Shown: positions 1 to 9,828 of the stretch, piece after piece | Numbering within the stretch: position 1 is the stretch's first letter | Layout of the letters: every line of letters begins with the position of its first letter | The notes under the pieces: model-generated | Database searches by the model: none | What the model was told of the DNA's origin: nothing | What the model saw: only the letters and a program-made list of their open reading frames with translations | Translations under genes and position numbers: made by a program | Assembly (NCBI GenBank): GCA_947630325.1 | Contig: CANRHB010000007.1 | Span: 34,527 to 98,526, forward strand | DNA from: an uncultured Clostridia bacterium | GTDB taxonomy: Bacteria > Bacillota > Clostridia > Christensenellales > Borkfalkiaceae | Direction of reading: 5' to 3' | Length of the DNA stretch: 64,000 bases

Positions 1-3000
1 GAGGGTGGGATCGTGGAGACGCACACGGTGACGGGGGACGCTACCTTTTACGCGCAGTTTACCGCCTCCGAGATCGCGCCCGAGAAACCGACGAGGACCC
101 TCTATCTGCACACCCTCGGCAAAACGGAGGAAAGGCAGATAAAGGAGGGGGAAAGCGTCTCCCTTTCCGCGCCCGCGCTAGACGACCTCCTCTCCTTTGA
201 GGGGTGGTATGAGGACGAAGCGTTCACGCAGGCGGCAAACTTTACCGCAATGCCCGCCCGCGACGTCCACCTCTATGCAAACTGCACGCTCGACCTCCCC
301 GCGGGAGAACTCAAGGGGGAGGGAAATTTCCTCTATGGCGAAAAGAGTTATGTGCGCATCGAGGGGCTCAGAGAAAAGGAGGGGCTTTTGTATGCCGTCA
401 CGTGGCAGGGCGCAGAGGGAGAGGGGAACAGCGTCTGTTTGGAGGCGGCGGGGGAGTATGCCCTTACGGCGACCATCGAGGCAAGCTATCTCGGGCTTAC
501 CTCGACCCACACCCTTTCGGGCAGCTTTACCGTGCAAAAGCGGGGGTTGCAGGCGTCCGTCTCGGTAAACGATCCCTATCTCTATGGCGAGGAAATTTCT
601 CCCGTCCTCCACTTGGAGGGGCTCGTGCACGGGGACAGCGCAAGCACGCTCGGCGCACGGTTCGTCTTTTCGGGGGGCGGCGCGGCCGTCTCGGAACCTT
701 TTCCCGTCGGCGAATACACGGTGACGGCCGAATTCTCCCACCTCGAAAATTACGACCTCTCTCCCATTACGCCCGCCCCGTTTTCGGTGGAGAAACGTCC
801 CCTGTCCGCAAGCGTCTCCGTGTCCGACTTCACTTACGGCGAGGAGCCCGAGGTGCAGATCGCGTGGAGCGGCCTTATCGAGGGGGAGAGCGGCGAGGGA
901 CTGCTCGGAGAAAGCGCCTATTCCTATTTGAAGAGCGGGGAGGCGCACACGGGCCGCTTTACCCCCGGAAGTTACACGCTCGAGGTGGACGCTTCTGCGC
1001 TTACTTCCCAAAACTATGCGCTGTCCGAGGTCAACTCCTGCACCTTCCGCGTCAAAAAGGCGCCGCTTGATTGCACCGTCACCCTTGCGGAGGGGAGTAT
1101 CGTGTACGGCGATCAGCCCGAACCCGCGCTTACGTTGGAGGGCTTCGTCTTTGGCGAGAACGCCGCCGTCTCTCCGCTCTTCCGTTACCGCGGCGAAAAG
1201 CAGGGGGACCCCCTCCCCGTGGGGACGTATGAGGTGACTGTTGAGATCGTCCCGCCCGAACACTATGAACTCGGCAAGATGACCTCTGCGGCGCTCAGGG
1301 TGGAAAAACGCAGTCTCGTTCCCGCCGTCTCCGTCGAGGAGGAGTGGGTGTACGGGCAGACGCCCTCGCCCGTCCTCTCCTTTTCGGGCTTCACCGCGGG
1401 AGAGGGGGAGGAGCAAATTTCCCTATCCGAGGGGGCGATCTCCTTTACACGAAACGGCGCGCCGCACGAGGGACCCCTTTTCCCCGCGGGAGAATATACG
1501 GCGGAGGCCGACCTTACGAAACTTTCGGCGGAGAATTACGCCTTCCAAGAGAGCAACCGCGCCAAGTTCACCGTAAACAAGGCGCAGGGGACCCTCGATG
1601 TGAGCGGCGTCCCCCGCGAATACACCTATACGGGCGGGCTCCAGCGGGTGGAGACGGGCGCCGTTTCCAACAACACGGAGGACGGCGTCATCTCGTACAC
1701 CGATAACACCTTTACCACGGTCGCGGAGGGGGAAGCGCTTTCCGTCACCGTCACCCTCTCGGAGGGGGAAAATTACACGGGCGCGACGGAGACGGTCACG
1801 GGCTTTACCGTGCACAAGCAGACCCTCTCCTCCCTTCCCGTCCCTCTTCCCGAGATCCCCGAGCAGGTCAACCGCGCGGGGAGGACGCTCAAAGAGGTAG
1901 AAATCCCCGACCCCCGCTTTACGTGGAAAACGGAGGGGGACCCTCTCGTGCTCGGGCGGCACGGCTATGGGGCGGTGTACAGCGGCGATCCCGACAACGT
2001 GCTCCCGTTTGAAACTTCTCTTCCCTTCTCCACGCGCAAGGAGGAGGTGGAACTCTCCGTTTCGGGCGGGGAGGCGGACTTTACCGAGAACGCGTCGCCC
2101 TCCGATCTTACCCTCGCCCATTATACTCTTACGGGGGAGGACGGCGCGCCCTATCCCGAAAACGGCGATCCTTATGTCCGCTTTACCCCCACGGCGAGCC
2201 TTACCCTCTCGGTCGGCGGCACCTATCCCGTGTCGTGGACATTCGACCTTACCGAAAACGACTATTTCGGCGTGCAGTTCGGGGAAGAGCGGGCGGAGGA
2301 GCGCACATTGAGCGGCGTTGTGCCCTTCAAATGGAAATCGGTGGAACTGAGTGGGAAACTCTATACCGCCGAGGACGCCCTCTTTACCCTTCTTTCGGGG
2401 GAGCGGGCGACGGTAAAGCACAACACAACGTTCTCCCCCGATTTTTACGGGGAAGAATATTACAAGGTAAAGAGCGGGGCGTGCCTGCTCGTGCCCTTCG
2501 GGGAGGAGGATGCGGGGGAGACGGTGCAGCTTACCGCAAACCGCTCCTATGAGGCGGTCGCGCCCACGGGGTATCTTTCCCTCTCCCTTCCCAAGGGGGA
2601 ACTCGTTGTGGAGGGAAAACTCATCGTCAATGCCGACCGCGTGTCGAACTCCAACCAGACGAGCAACGTGCGCGGGAGCGCATATGCGACTTTCGACCTC
2701 GGAAAAGAGGCGCAGGTGACGGTCAGAAGCGGGGGCGTATTCGAGAGCATGGGCTTCACTTGCGGCGAGGGGCAGGTAACAGCCGAGGCGGGCGCCACCG
2801 TCTATGAGCCCTTCTCCATGCCGGGGTGGAAGGGCGGCACCGTCTCGACGGGCATCCGCGGCACCGTCTTTCCCATCAACCAATACACGGCAAGCAGTCT
2901 TGTCGCAAAGACCGAGTTCGCGGCGGGATCGACCTATTCTTTGCGCGTTGCCGTCACCGCGTCGAACAGTGCGCAGAACGGGCTCATCAACTTCGTGGGC

Positions 3001-3717
3001 ACGGAGAACGCCCTCATGCTCTTAAAAAGCGGAACGATCACAAAGTGGGTGGAGGAAAAGAGCGGCAAGGTGTGTTTCGAGGCGGCGGGGGAGGCCGAAT
3101 TCGGCAACGTCTCCATCGCGGTAAGCGTGGGAAGCGCAAGCACGTCGGGCTTGCAGGTCCCCCTTCCCGGGCACTTTTCCCTGCGCCTTCGGGAGGGGAG
3201 CATGAAAATTCCTTCAACGGTCGGGCTCAAACTGTTGCCCGGGGCAGAACTTTCCACGGCGGCGGGAACCTCCTTCACGGTGGAAAAGGGCGGCTCCCTC
3301 TATGCTTACGGCGCAAACAACTATTCCCTTTCGGACGTCTCCGCGTTTGAGGACGGCAATTTGTCCTCTTTGAAGGGCTATCCCAACGGCTATGTGGCGG
3401 GGTGCTATAAAAAGACGCCCGCGCTCGGCTACACGGCGTCAACTCCCGCAAAGGTGACGGTGGGCGGCACGTTTACGGCGGAGGAGGGCGCGCACGTCGG
3501 CGTAACGTTCACGGGAGAGGAGGGGGCGCGTCTCTCCCTTGCGGAGGGCGGCGTGTACGAAAACGTCGTCAAAGAGGACCACAGTACGACCAGCGACATC
3601 GGCGGGTTCATGAGTTCCCTCATGGGCACGGGCGGGAAGTTCTTCCAAACCACCTTTACGCTTGCGGGGCTTTCCGCGGGCAACTACCGCTATGAGGGCG
3701 GCTGGGAGGCCGAATGA
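1..3717 (+). CDS. Large secreted MBG/Ig-like repeat protein, 5' partial
   Basis: The frame is open to the left window edge, so the true start lies upstream; the GTG at 13 is only the first start-like codon inside the window. Residues about 28-90 resemble an InlB-type B repeat (FEGWYEDEAFT). Four MBG-like repeats of about 85-90 residues follow (about 176-530), each with a YGEE/YGD/YGQ motif and a closing VEKR or VKKA linker, then a YDG-like unit to about 610. The rest is Gly/Thr/Ser-rich beta-type sequence. No LPXTG motif or C-terminal membrane segment is visible, so how it is held at the cell surface is unclear. Its stop overlaps the ABC ATPase start by ATGA, which points to one operon. Function unknown; adhesin or wall protein is an inference. 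Confidence 0.75.
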   Translation, partial: EGGIVETHTVTGDATFYAQFTASEIAPEKPTRTLYLHTLGKTEERQIKEGESVSLSAPALDDLLSFEGWYEDEAFTQAANFTAMPARDVHLYANCTLDLPAGELKGEGNFLYGEKSYVRIEGLREKEGLLYAVTWQGAEGEGNSVCLEAAGEYALTATIEASYLGLTSTHTLSGSFTVQKRGLQASVSVNDPYLYGEEISPVLHLEGLVHGDSASTLGARFVFSGGGAAVSEPFPVGEYTVTAEFSHLENYDLSPITPAPFSVEKRPLSASVSVSDFTYGEEPEVQIAWSGLIEGESGEGLLGESAYSYLKSGEAHTGRFTPGSYTLEVDASALTSQNYALSEVNSCTFRVKKAPLDCTVTLAEGSIVYGDQPEPALTLEGFVFGENAAVSPLFRYRGEKQGDPLPVGTYEVTVEIVPPEHYELGKMTSAALRVEKRSLVPAVSVEEEWVYGQTPSPVLSFSGFTAGEGEEQISLSEGAISFTRNGAPHEGPLFPAGEYTAEADLTKLSAENYAFQESNRAKFTVNKAQGTLDVSGVPREYTYTGGLQRVETGAVSNNTEDGVISYTDNTFTTVAEGEALSVTVTLSEGENYTGATETVTGFTVHKQTLSSLPVPLPEIPEQVNRAGRTLKEVEIPDPRFTWKTEGDPLVLGRHGYGAVYSGDPDNVLPFETSLPFSTRKEEVELSVSGGEADFTENASPSDLTLAHYTLTGEDGAPYPENGDPYVRFTPTASLTLSVGGTYPVSWTFDLTENDYFGVQFGEERAEERTLSGVVPFKWKSVELSGKLYTAEDALFTLLSGERATVKHNTTFSPDFYGEEYYKVKSGACLLVPFGEEDAGETVQLTANRSYEAVAPTGYLSLSLPKGELVVEGKLIVNADRVSNSNQTSNVRGSAYATFDLGKEAQVTVRSGGVFESMGFTCGEGQVTAEAGATVYEPFSMPGWKGGTVSTGIRGTVFPINQYTASSLVAKTEFAAGSTYSLRVAVTASNSAQNGLINFVGTENALMLLKSGTITKWVEEKSGKVCFEAAGEAEFGNVSIAVSVGSASTSGLQVPLPGHFSLRLREGSMKIPSTVGLKLLPGAELSTAAGTSFTVEKGGSLYAYGANNYSLSDVSAFEDGNLSSLKGYPNGYVAGCYKKTPALGYTASTPAKVTVGGTFTAEEGAHVGVTFTGEEGARLSLAEGGVYENVVKEDHSTTSDIGGFMSSLMGTGGKFFQTTFTLAGLSAGNYRYEGGWEAE

Positions 3718-4433
3718 CCGTCCTCAACGTGGAAAACCTCTCAAAGCGGTATCATAAAAGGGGAGAGTTTGCCGTAAAAAACGTCTCCTTTACCTGTGAA
3801 GAGGGGGAGATCGTCGGGCTCGTGGGGCACAACGGCGCGGGCAAGTCCACTACCGTAAAGTGCCTCGAGGGAATGCTCCCCTTCGACGGCGGAAGGGTGG
3901 AGATCTGCGGCTTCGACATGCGCAAAAAGCCCCTTGCCGCCAAGGCGAATTTCGGCTTTGTCACCGACGACCACGCCACGTTCGTCCGCATGACGGGCAG
4001 GGGGTATCTCTCCTTTTTGGGGGATATTTACGGCGTTCTCACCAAAGAGCGGAGGGGGAGGATCGAGGAGCTTGAAAAAGTGTTTTGCCTCGGAAAGGCG
4101 ATCGACAACCTCATCTCCTCCTACTCCCACGGCATGAGGCAGAAAATTTGCATGATGGGCTCCCTTCTCCACCGCCCCAAGCTGTGGGTGCTCGACGAGC
4201 CCATGACGGGGCTCGATCCCGTCACCGTGCGCTCCGTCAAAGATTATATGCAAAAGTATGCAAGGGAGGGGCACGCCGTGCTCTTTTCCTCGCACGATCT
4301 TCCCGCCGTTGCGGCTCTGTGCGACCGCGCGGTTTTGCTCAAAAGGGGGAGACAGGTGGACGTGCTTCCCCTCAAAGAGTACGGAAATGAGAGCGGAAAA
4401 CTGCTCGAGGAGAGGTATTTTCATGAAAATTAG
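3714..4433 (+). CDS. ABC transporter ATP-binding protein
   Basis: 239 residues, the usual size for an ABC-2 exporter ATPase. Walker A is GHNGAGKST (about residues 38-46), the signature region is YSHGMRQKI and Walker B is LWVLDEPMTGLDP, followed by the H-loop SSHD. The start overlaps the stop of the upstream surface protein by four bases, and its own end overlaps the permease start by 11 bases, so it is translationally coupled to both. With the next gene it probably forms a membrane exporter; the substrate is not evident. The two flanking giant secreted proteins suggest a cell-envelope role, which is inference. Confidence 0.93.
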   Translation: MTVLNVENLSKRYHKRGEFAVKNVSFTCEEGEIVGLVGHNGAGKSTTVKCLEGMLPFDGGRVEICGFDMRKKPLAAKANFGFVTDDHATFVRMTGRGYLSFLGDIYGVLTKERRGRIEELEKVFCLGKAIDNLISSYSHGMRQKICMMGSLLHRPKLWVLDEPMTGLDPVTVRSVKDYMQKYAREGHAVLFSSHDLPAVAALCDRAVLLKRGRQVDVLPLKEYGNESGKLLEERYFHEN

Positions 4434-6015
4434 GCTGTTTTTCGCCCTCCTCCGCAAGGAAATGGAGGAACGCTTCCGCGGCGAGGGGGTGTGGGCGCTC
4501 CTTCTGCGGGCGGTCCTTTACGGCGGGCTTGCGGCGGCGTTCGTGTGGTTTTACCTCAAATTCGCGGCAGTCTATCTGAATATCGGGGAGCGGGAGGAGC
4601 GCGTCTTCGAACTCTCCGCGCTCAGCCTCGCCCTTTTGCTCCTTCTCATGTCGCTGGGTTCTGCGACCTCCCTCGTGCGCTCGGTGCGGCTCTCGGGCGA
4701 TCTGCGCCTCTATGCCGCCCTGCCCGTCCCCCGCAGAACGTTGCTTTCGGCAAAACTTACCAATATCGCTCTCGGGCAGCTGCTTTTGTCCCTCTTCGTC
4801 CTCTGCGTTATCGGCGCGGCGGGTGGTTTTAGGTGGGAAAAGGTTGCGATCGCGGCGGTCTGCCTGCCCCTTCTCTCCCTCGGGATAGGGGCAATTCTCT
4901 CCTATCCCGTGTACGCCGCCATGCGCTTCTTCCGCGGAAAGTTTTTTCTCTCCTTTCTTGCGGGCACGGCGGTGTTTGCCGCGGGGCTCTTCCTCTATTC
5001 CTATCTCCTCGGCGGGGTCAAGGAACTGCTCCTCGGGGGCGATCTCAAATATTTCTTCGGAGAAAAGACGCTTCGAGGCATTGCGCTTGCGGCGCGTTTT
5101 TGCTATCCTGCCAACCTCGTTGCGCGCCTTCTTGCGGGGGAGACGCGTTCTCTCCTCTGGGTGGGGGGAGGGGCGGCCGCCGCGTTTCCTCTCTCCCTGC
5201 TCCTCGCCCGCGGACTGCTCCGCGGCGCATATTCCTTCAAAGCCCCGCCCGAGCCCCGCTTCTTTGCAAGCGAAAAGGCGGGTCCAAAGTTTTTTGCCCT
5301 CCTCAAAAAGGAATTCATCAACATCTTCCGCACGCCCGCATATGTCTTTTCCTACTTCTCCGTCGCCGTGGTCATGCCCCTCATGGTGTATTTCTGTATG
5401 TCGGTGGGAGGGTCCCTCCTTCTGCGCCTTCTCGGGGTAGATTGCACCTTCGAACTCGCCGTCTTTCTTACCCTCTTGTATAGTTCGCTTACCAACGTGT
5501 TCTGCGCCACCAACGTAAGCAGAGAGGGAAAGATGTTCTGCGTCCTCAAGGGAATGCCCGTGCGCGCGGGGCAGGTGTTTGCGGCAAAGGTGCTCTTTTG
5601 TATGCTCGTCGTCGCCCTCTCCCTTCTCGCCTCCTCGGCGGCATTGTTTATCGCGGGGTATCTTACATTGCCTGCCTCTGTCTTTATCTTCTTCCTTGGG
5701 CTTACTTTCTCCTTTGCGCAGGTATGTTTTGCCACCCGTTACGACTTTTCGCACGCCCGCTTTCCCACGGAGACGGACGGCGAGGTGGGGGAGGGGAGCG
5801 GCTTTTCCCTGCTCTTTACGGGGGTAGCCCTCCTCGTCGGCGGGGGTCTGCTTGCCTTAAAACTCTTCCGTGTGCTCGGGTTCGGCTCCTTTCCCGCCTC
5901 CTATTCCGCCCTTCTTTCGGGGGGAGTTTGTCTGGTCGCCGCTCTCCTTTCGGCTCTCTATCTCTTCTTGCACCTCAACAGGCGTTATGAAACCTTTGCG
6001 GGAGGGGACATATGA
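4423..6015 (+). CDS. ABC-2-type transporter permease
   Basis: 530 residues from the ATG at 4423, which follows GGAGAGG at a good distance; the frame also reads further upstream but that part overlaps the ATPase. The protein has about a dozen hydrophobic segments in two halves separated near residue 280 by a charged loop (ASEKAGPKFFALLKKEF), the layout of large Firmicute ABC exporter permeases. The N-terminus KIRLFFALLRKEMEERF is the amphipathic lead typical of ABC-2 permeases. It is the membrane partner of the ATPase just upstream, and its stop overlaps the next gene's ATG by four bases. Substrate unknown. Confidence 0.85.
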   Translation: MKIRLFFALLRKEMEERFRGEGVWALLLRAVLYGGLAAAFVWFYLKFAAVYLNIGEREERVFELSALSLALLLLLMSLGSATSLVRSVRLSGDLRLYAALPVPRRTLLSAKLTNIALGQLLLSLFVLCVIGAAGGFRWEKVAIAAVCLPLLSLGIGAILSYPVYAAMRFFRGKFFLSFLAGTAVFAAGLFLYSYLLGGVKELLLGGDLKYFFGEKTLRGIALAARFCYPANLVARLLAGETRSLLWVGGGAAAAFPLSLLLARGLLRGAYSFKAPPEPRFFASEKAGPKFFALLKKEFINIFRTPAYVFSYFSVAVVMPLMVYFCMSVGGSLLLRLLGVDCTFELAVFLTLLYSSLTNVFCATNVSREGKMFCVLKGMPVRAGQVFAAKVLFCMLVVALSLLASSAALFIAGYLTLPASVFIFFLGLTFSFAQVCFATRYDFSHARFPTETDGEVGEGSGFSLLFTGVALLVGGGLLALKLFRVLGFGSFPASYSALLSGGVCLVAALLSALYLFLHLNRRYETFAGGDI

Positions 6016-9005
6016 GAAAAAATCTTTTGGCGCTCTCCCTCATTCTGCCCCTTCTGTTCCTCTTCTCCGTCTTTTCGGCGGCAAAGACGGTTTCGCTCGG
6101 CGTGCAGGTGTCGGCAAGCGGGATAGAACTTGTCGGCGTGCCCGAAAACGGCTACCGTATCGACATTTCGGCTCCACAGGAGGAAATTCAAATCAAGGCG
6201 AAGGTGCTTCCCGAGGCGGCGTCCGAGCGGGGATATACCCTCCGCGCGGAGGGGGAGGCGATCTCGATCGAAAACGGCGTTCTCCGCGCAAACGGCGTGG
6301 GGGAGGGGACGGTGACCGCCATTTCACGAGATGGGGGATTTACGGACAGCGTGAAGGTCGCCGTGTACGCCTCTTCGCCCTATGATATTACTTGTTCGCT
6401 CCATGACGGCACGGGCGAGAGTTTGCTTGAAGAGGCAGACGGGGGATATTTTGCCCGTCTTGCAACGGGGGTCTATTCTTACGCGGCGCGGGCGGTGCCG
6501 AATGGTGCAGGTCCCGAACTTTCGGCCTCCGAGTTCGCCTTTCCCGACCGTGCGGCGGGGACACTCTTTCTGCCCTTCGGCGGAGAGCACACCCTTAACG
6601 TCTCCTCCGAGGGCAAGTTCAAGGGGGAAGAGCTCTCCCTTCGAAAAACGGTCACCCTTTTTTGCGAAACGCCCAAAACGGCGTCGGGGTTTTCGGTCAA
6701 CGGCGGCAACCCCGTGCTCAAAGCGGAGCGGGCGGGCGCGGGGCTCTCCTTCTTCATCGAGGGGGAAGAGACGCCCGTCATCGCCCCCGACGAACACATT
6801 ACGGAGAGCGACATCGAGCACCTCGGGGGAAACCGCTACCGCGCGAATATCACGTTCGGAGGGGCGAGGGAAGATTTCACCTTCTTCGTCCAAAACGGCG
6901 CGGGGGACAAAAGGGAGGAGGGGAAGGTCACCTTTGCCGACTTCGATTTTTCCATCCGTCCCGAACTTCCCGTGCAGACGGACGAGCCGAGCATTCTCAT
7001 CGGGGAGCCCGTCAGCTTTTACGCGGTGCCCGTCCTGCCCGCCGAGGGGGTTTCCTACACGTGGGAAGCGGAGGGGGACGCCGTGCTCTCTCCCTCAGGC
7101 GGCGTCTGCACCGTCACGGCGGGAAAAACGGGGGAACTTACCCTGCGCGTGAAGGCGTTCCGCGGGGAACTGCTTGCGGAGCGGGAACTGCATGTCTTTT
7201 GCGTGCGGCGGGTGCGGACCCTCCAATTTGCCGATAAAACGGACTTGGGGCTTGGGCGTTCTCTCGTCGTCGCGGGGCAGAAGTACGAGGGCGGCCGTGT
7301 CGTTCCGAACAAATTCCCCCTCCACCCCGTGCTTACGGACGGCATGACGGAACTATCGGGCACGGAGGACATCCTCTTTTCGGTCTCGGGAGAAGCGCAG
7401 ATCGAGGGAGAAAACGTCCCCGTGCTCCTTCCCACGGGCAGGGGAGAGGTCACGGTTACGGCCGAGTGGCGGGGGAACGGCTCCTATGGCGAACGGGTGC
7501 AAACTTCGCTCTCCCTCTTTGTTGCGGGCGACGGCGTGGAGGTGAAAACGAGCGGGGAACTCTTCCGCGCGGAGGAGGAAAAACGGGACGCCGTATTAAG
7601 CGCGGATATTCTGCTCGGCACGGACGAAAAAGGCCCTCTTCCCGTTCAAGAGCGGGCGGCGCTCCTCAAAGAGATGCCCTCCACTTTCAACACCGCCTAC
7701 TATCAAAACGCCTCCACCGAGCGCCCCGAAAACGCAAAAGTCAAATACGTGTTGGAATTTACGGGCAACGTCTATGGCAACGGGCATGAGGTGAGCGCAG
7801 AACTTTTCACCGCGGAGAAGGACGGCGCGGTCCCCCGCTTCTTCCGAGGGCCTCTGTGCTTTGTCAAATTCGGACAGCTTGCCTCCGTCGCCGCGCAGGA
7901 CAACATCTCCTTTCTCGTGCGCACGGACGGGATCGTTCTGTATAATCTTACCCTCCTCGGGTGCGGGGACGGGGAACTCAAAACGGAGGAGGGGTACGAC
8001 CTTTCCCGTCTCAACACGGTGGGCACCGTGCTCGAACTCAACGGGAACTGCCGCCTTCTCAACTGCCGCGTGCGCAACGGCAGAACGGTCGTGCGCGCCT
8101 ATGGTGGAAACCGCGAGGGGGACCGCTACTTTTCTCCCCGTTCGGCGGATGAGGAGCGCATTCTCGTACACATCGAGGGGTGCCACCTCTCGCAGGGGAG
8201 GGAGTTTCTGCTCAAACTCGGCGCAAACGCCGCCGTCCGCGCCGACGCCGACAACTTGGAGCCGAACCTCTTCTCCTATCCCTTGGAGGGGGAGCGCGGC
8301 GAAAACTTTTACCGCGACTGCGTGATGACGGACGTCACCTTAAAGGACAGCGTGCTTGAAAAGAGCGGGCTCTTCTGCATCGGGGTGGAGAGCAACTTTT
8401 CGGGGCCTCTGCTTGCCACGGGCGGCGGGGGAGGGTTCGACGGCTGGGCGGGCACGGGCGGCACCTCCTTCGCCTCCCTTCTGCGCCTCGAGGGAGAAGT
8501 GCGGCTGTACGATTGGAAGGACATCTCCCTCATCGACAGTTCCACCCTCATCGAAACCGAGCTGAATGAACTCAAACTCGACCTTGCGGCCATGCTCTCC
8601 TTTGTCGCCTCCCGCGCGCCCGAGAAATACGGCGAACTTTTGGAGGAGGCGGAGGGGAAGAAATATGTCCACGGCGGCATCGCCTTTTACGGCGGCGGGA
8701 AGAACTATTCCCTCCTCGAAGATCACACCGCGCGCGGCGGACTTCAAGAGTACCGCGTCAACCTGTCCGTTTTGAGCGGTGCGGAGGGGAACACGGGCTA
8801 TCAGGGACAGATCCTTCCCGCGGCGGCGGGCTCCAACGACTTCCGCTTCTTCCTCTATGGAAAGAGCGGGCAAAACAGCCGCGCCGCCCAGCAAAAGGAG
8901 ACGGAGGAGGGGATAAAGTACGAAAAAATTTCCCCCCTTTCCCCCTTCTTTTATGAAAAAGAATTGCAAAGCGCTGTGCAAAATGGTATAATGAAAACGG
9001 CTTAA
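6012..9005 (+). CDS. Large secreted Ig-like (Big) domain protein
   Basis: 997 residues. A signal peptide is clear (MRKNLLALSLILPLLFLFSV, likely cleavage near residue 24 after FSA). A bacterial Ig-like domain covers about residues 28-118 and another Ig-like unit about 315-400. Residues about 580-760 have the short repeating beta pattern of a right-handed beta-helix (for example NGNCRLLNCRVRNGRTVV). No membrane anchor or sorting motif is visible at the C-terminus. It overlaps the permease stop by ATGA, the last member of the four-gene operon. The promoter of the next gene lies inside its last codons. Precise function unknown. Confidence 0.75.
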   Translation: MRKNLLALSLILPLLFLFSVFSAAKTVSLGVQVSASGIELVGVPENGYRIDISAPQEEIQIKAKVLPEAASERGYTLRAEGEAISIENGVLRANGVGEGTVTAISRDGGFTDSVKVAVYASSPYDITCSLHDGTGESLLEEADGGYFARLATGVYSYAARAVPNGAGPELSASEFAFPDRAAGTLFLPFGGEHTLNVSSEGKFKGEELSLRKTVTLFCETPKTASGFSVNGGNPVLKAERAGAGLSFFIEGEETPVIAPDEHITESDIEHLGGNRYRANITFGGAREDFTFFVQNGAGDKREEGKVTFADFDFSIRPELPVQTDEPSILIGEPVSFYAVPVLPAEGVSYTWEAEGDAVLSPSGGVCTVTAGKTGELTLRVKAFRGELLAERELHVFCVRRVRTLQFADKTDLGLGRSLVVAGQKYEGGRVVPNKFPLHPVLTDGMTELSGTEDILFSVSGEAQIEGENVPVLLPTGRGEVTVTAEWRGNGSYGERVQTSLSLFVAGDGVEVKTSGELFRAEEEKRDAVLSADILLGTDEKGPLPVQERAALLKEMPSTFNTAYYQNASTERPENAKVKYVLEFTGNVYGNGHEVSAELFTAEKDGAVPRFFRGPLCFVKFGQLASVAAQDNISFLVRTDGIVLYNLTLLGCGDGELKTEEGYDLSRLNTVGTVLELNGNCRLLNCRVRNGRTVVRAYGGNREGDRYFSPRSADEERILVHIEGCHLSQGREFLLKLGANAAVRADADNLEPNLFSYPLEGERGENFYRDCVMTDVTLKDSVLEKSGLFCIGVESNFSGPLLATGGGGGFDGWAGTGGTSFASLLRLEGEVRLYDWKDISLIDSSTLIETELNELKLDLAAMLSFVASRAPEKYGELLEEAEGKKYVHGGIAFYGGGKNYSLLEDHTARGGLQEYRVNLSVLSGAEGNTGYQGQILPAAAGSNDFRFFLYGKSGQNSRAAQQKETEEGIKYEKISPLSPFFYEKELQSAVQNGIMKTA
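8964..8992 (+). promoter_or_regulatory. Sigma-A-type promoter for the 9.05 kb gene
   Basis: TTGCAA at 8964-8969 and TATAAT at 8987-8992 with a 17-base spacer, located inside the end of the upstream coding region. Transcription would begin near 9000, before the SD-like GGAGAGG at about 9035-9041. Confidence 0.7.
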
Positions 9006-9045
9006 CGTTCGGGGGACCCCTCGTGCGGCCTTTTCGGAGAGGATC

Positions 9046-9828
9046 ATGAAGATCAAATGGTACGGCACGGCGTCTTTGCTCATCGAATCGGGCAAGACGC
9101 GCATCCTTGTCGACCCGTACTTGAAAGAATATAACAAAAAACTTCCACCCCTTCCCGTCGAGGAGGGGGCGGGCGCGGACGCGGCGTTCATCACCCACCC
9201 GCACCTCGACCACTTTGCGGACATCGGCGCCTTTCTCGAAAAGGGGCTCAAAAAGGTGTTCGTGTGCGAACGCGGCATTTCCATCGCGCGGGAGAACGGC
9301 ATTCCCGACGGCAGAATGATCCCCCTTTCCGCCAACGAAAAGGTCACGGTGGGGGAGATCACCGTACATACCTTCCACAGCCGCCACTGCAAGTTCGACG
9401 CCGCAACGGTGCTCTCCGTCGCCCTCTCGCCCGCCACCTATCTCTGCCACTTCAAGGACGGCGTCTCCCTTCTCAAGGGGACAAAACGCTTCCGCATCGG
9501 AGAGGAGGACATCTTCGCCCTCGAATTTTCGGCGGAGGGGAAAAAGATCATGGTGCTCGGCTCCGCGGGCATGGAAGAAAATACCGAATATCCCGACGGC
9601 GCGGATCTTCTCGTCTTTCCCTACCAAGGGCGGGCGCACATGCACAAATACATGATCCCCTTTTTGCATGAGTTCGCGCCCAAGGCGGTGATGATCGACC
9701 ATTTCGACGACGCGTTTCCGCCCCTTACCCATGCGGTCAAGACAAAAAAATTCGAAGCGACGGTCAAAAAACATCTCCCCGGGGCGAAAGCCATCGTGCC
9801 GACGGAGGGGGAGTGGTACGAAGTATGA
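9046..9828 (+). CDS. UlaG-like metallo-beta-lactamase-fold hydrolase
   Basis: 260 residues, beginning MKIKWYGTASLLIESGKTRI, the lead strand of the UlaG/L-ascorbate-6-P lactonase-like MBL families. The metal motif is THPHLDHFAD (about residues 46-55), with further candidate ligands at HSRHCKFD and MIDHFDD. The family cleaves varied phosphodiesters, lactones or nucleic acids, so the substrate cannot be named. The start is preceded by GGAGAGG and the stop overlaps the next gene by ATGA. It has its own promoter. Confidence 0.85.
   Translation: MKIKWYGTASLLIESGKTRILVDPYLKEYNKKLPPLPVEEGAGADAAFITHPHLDHFADIGAFLEKGLKKVFVCERGISIARENGIPDGRMIPLSANEKVTVGEITVHTFHSRHCKFDAATVLSVALSPATYLCHFKDGVSLLKGTKRFRIGEEDIFALEFSAEGKKIMVLGSAGMEENTEYPDGADLLVFPYQGRAHMHKYMIPFLHEFAPKAVMIDHFDDAFPPLTHAVKTKKFEATVKKHLPGAKAIVPTEGEWYEV

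Noticed and set aside
178-2883. Two - strand frames of 412 and 486 residues
   Set aside because: Lie opposite the MBG-repeat gene, no promoter or domain, Arg/Gly/His-rich shadow composition.
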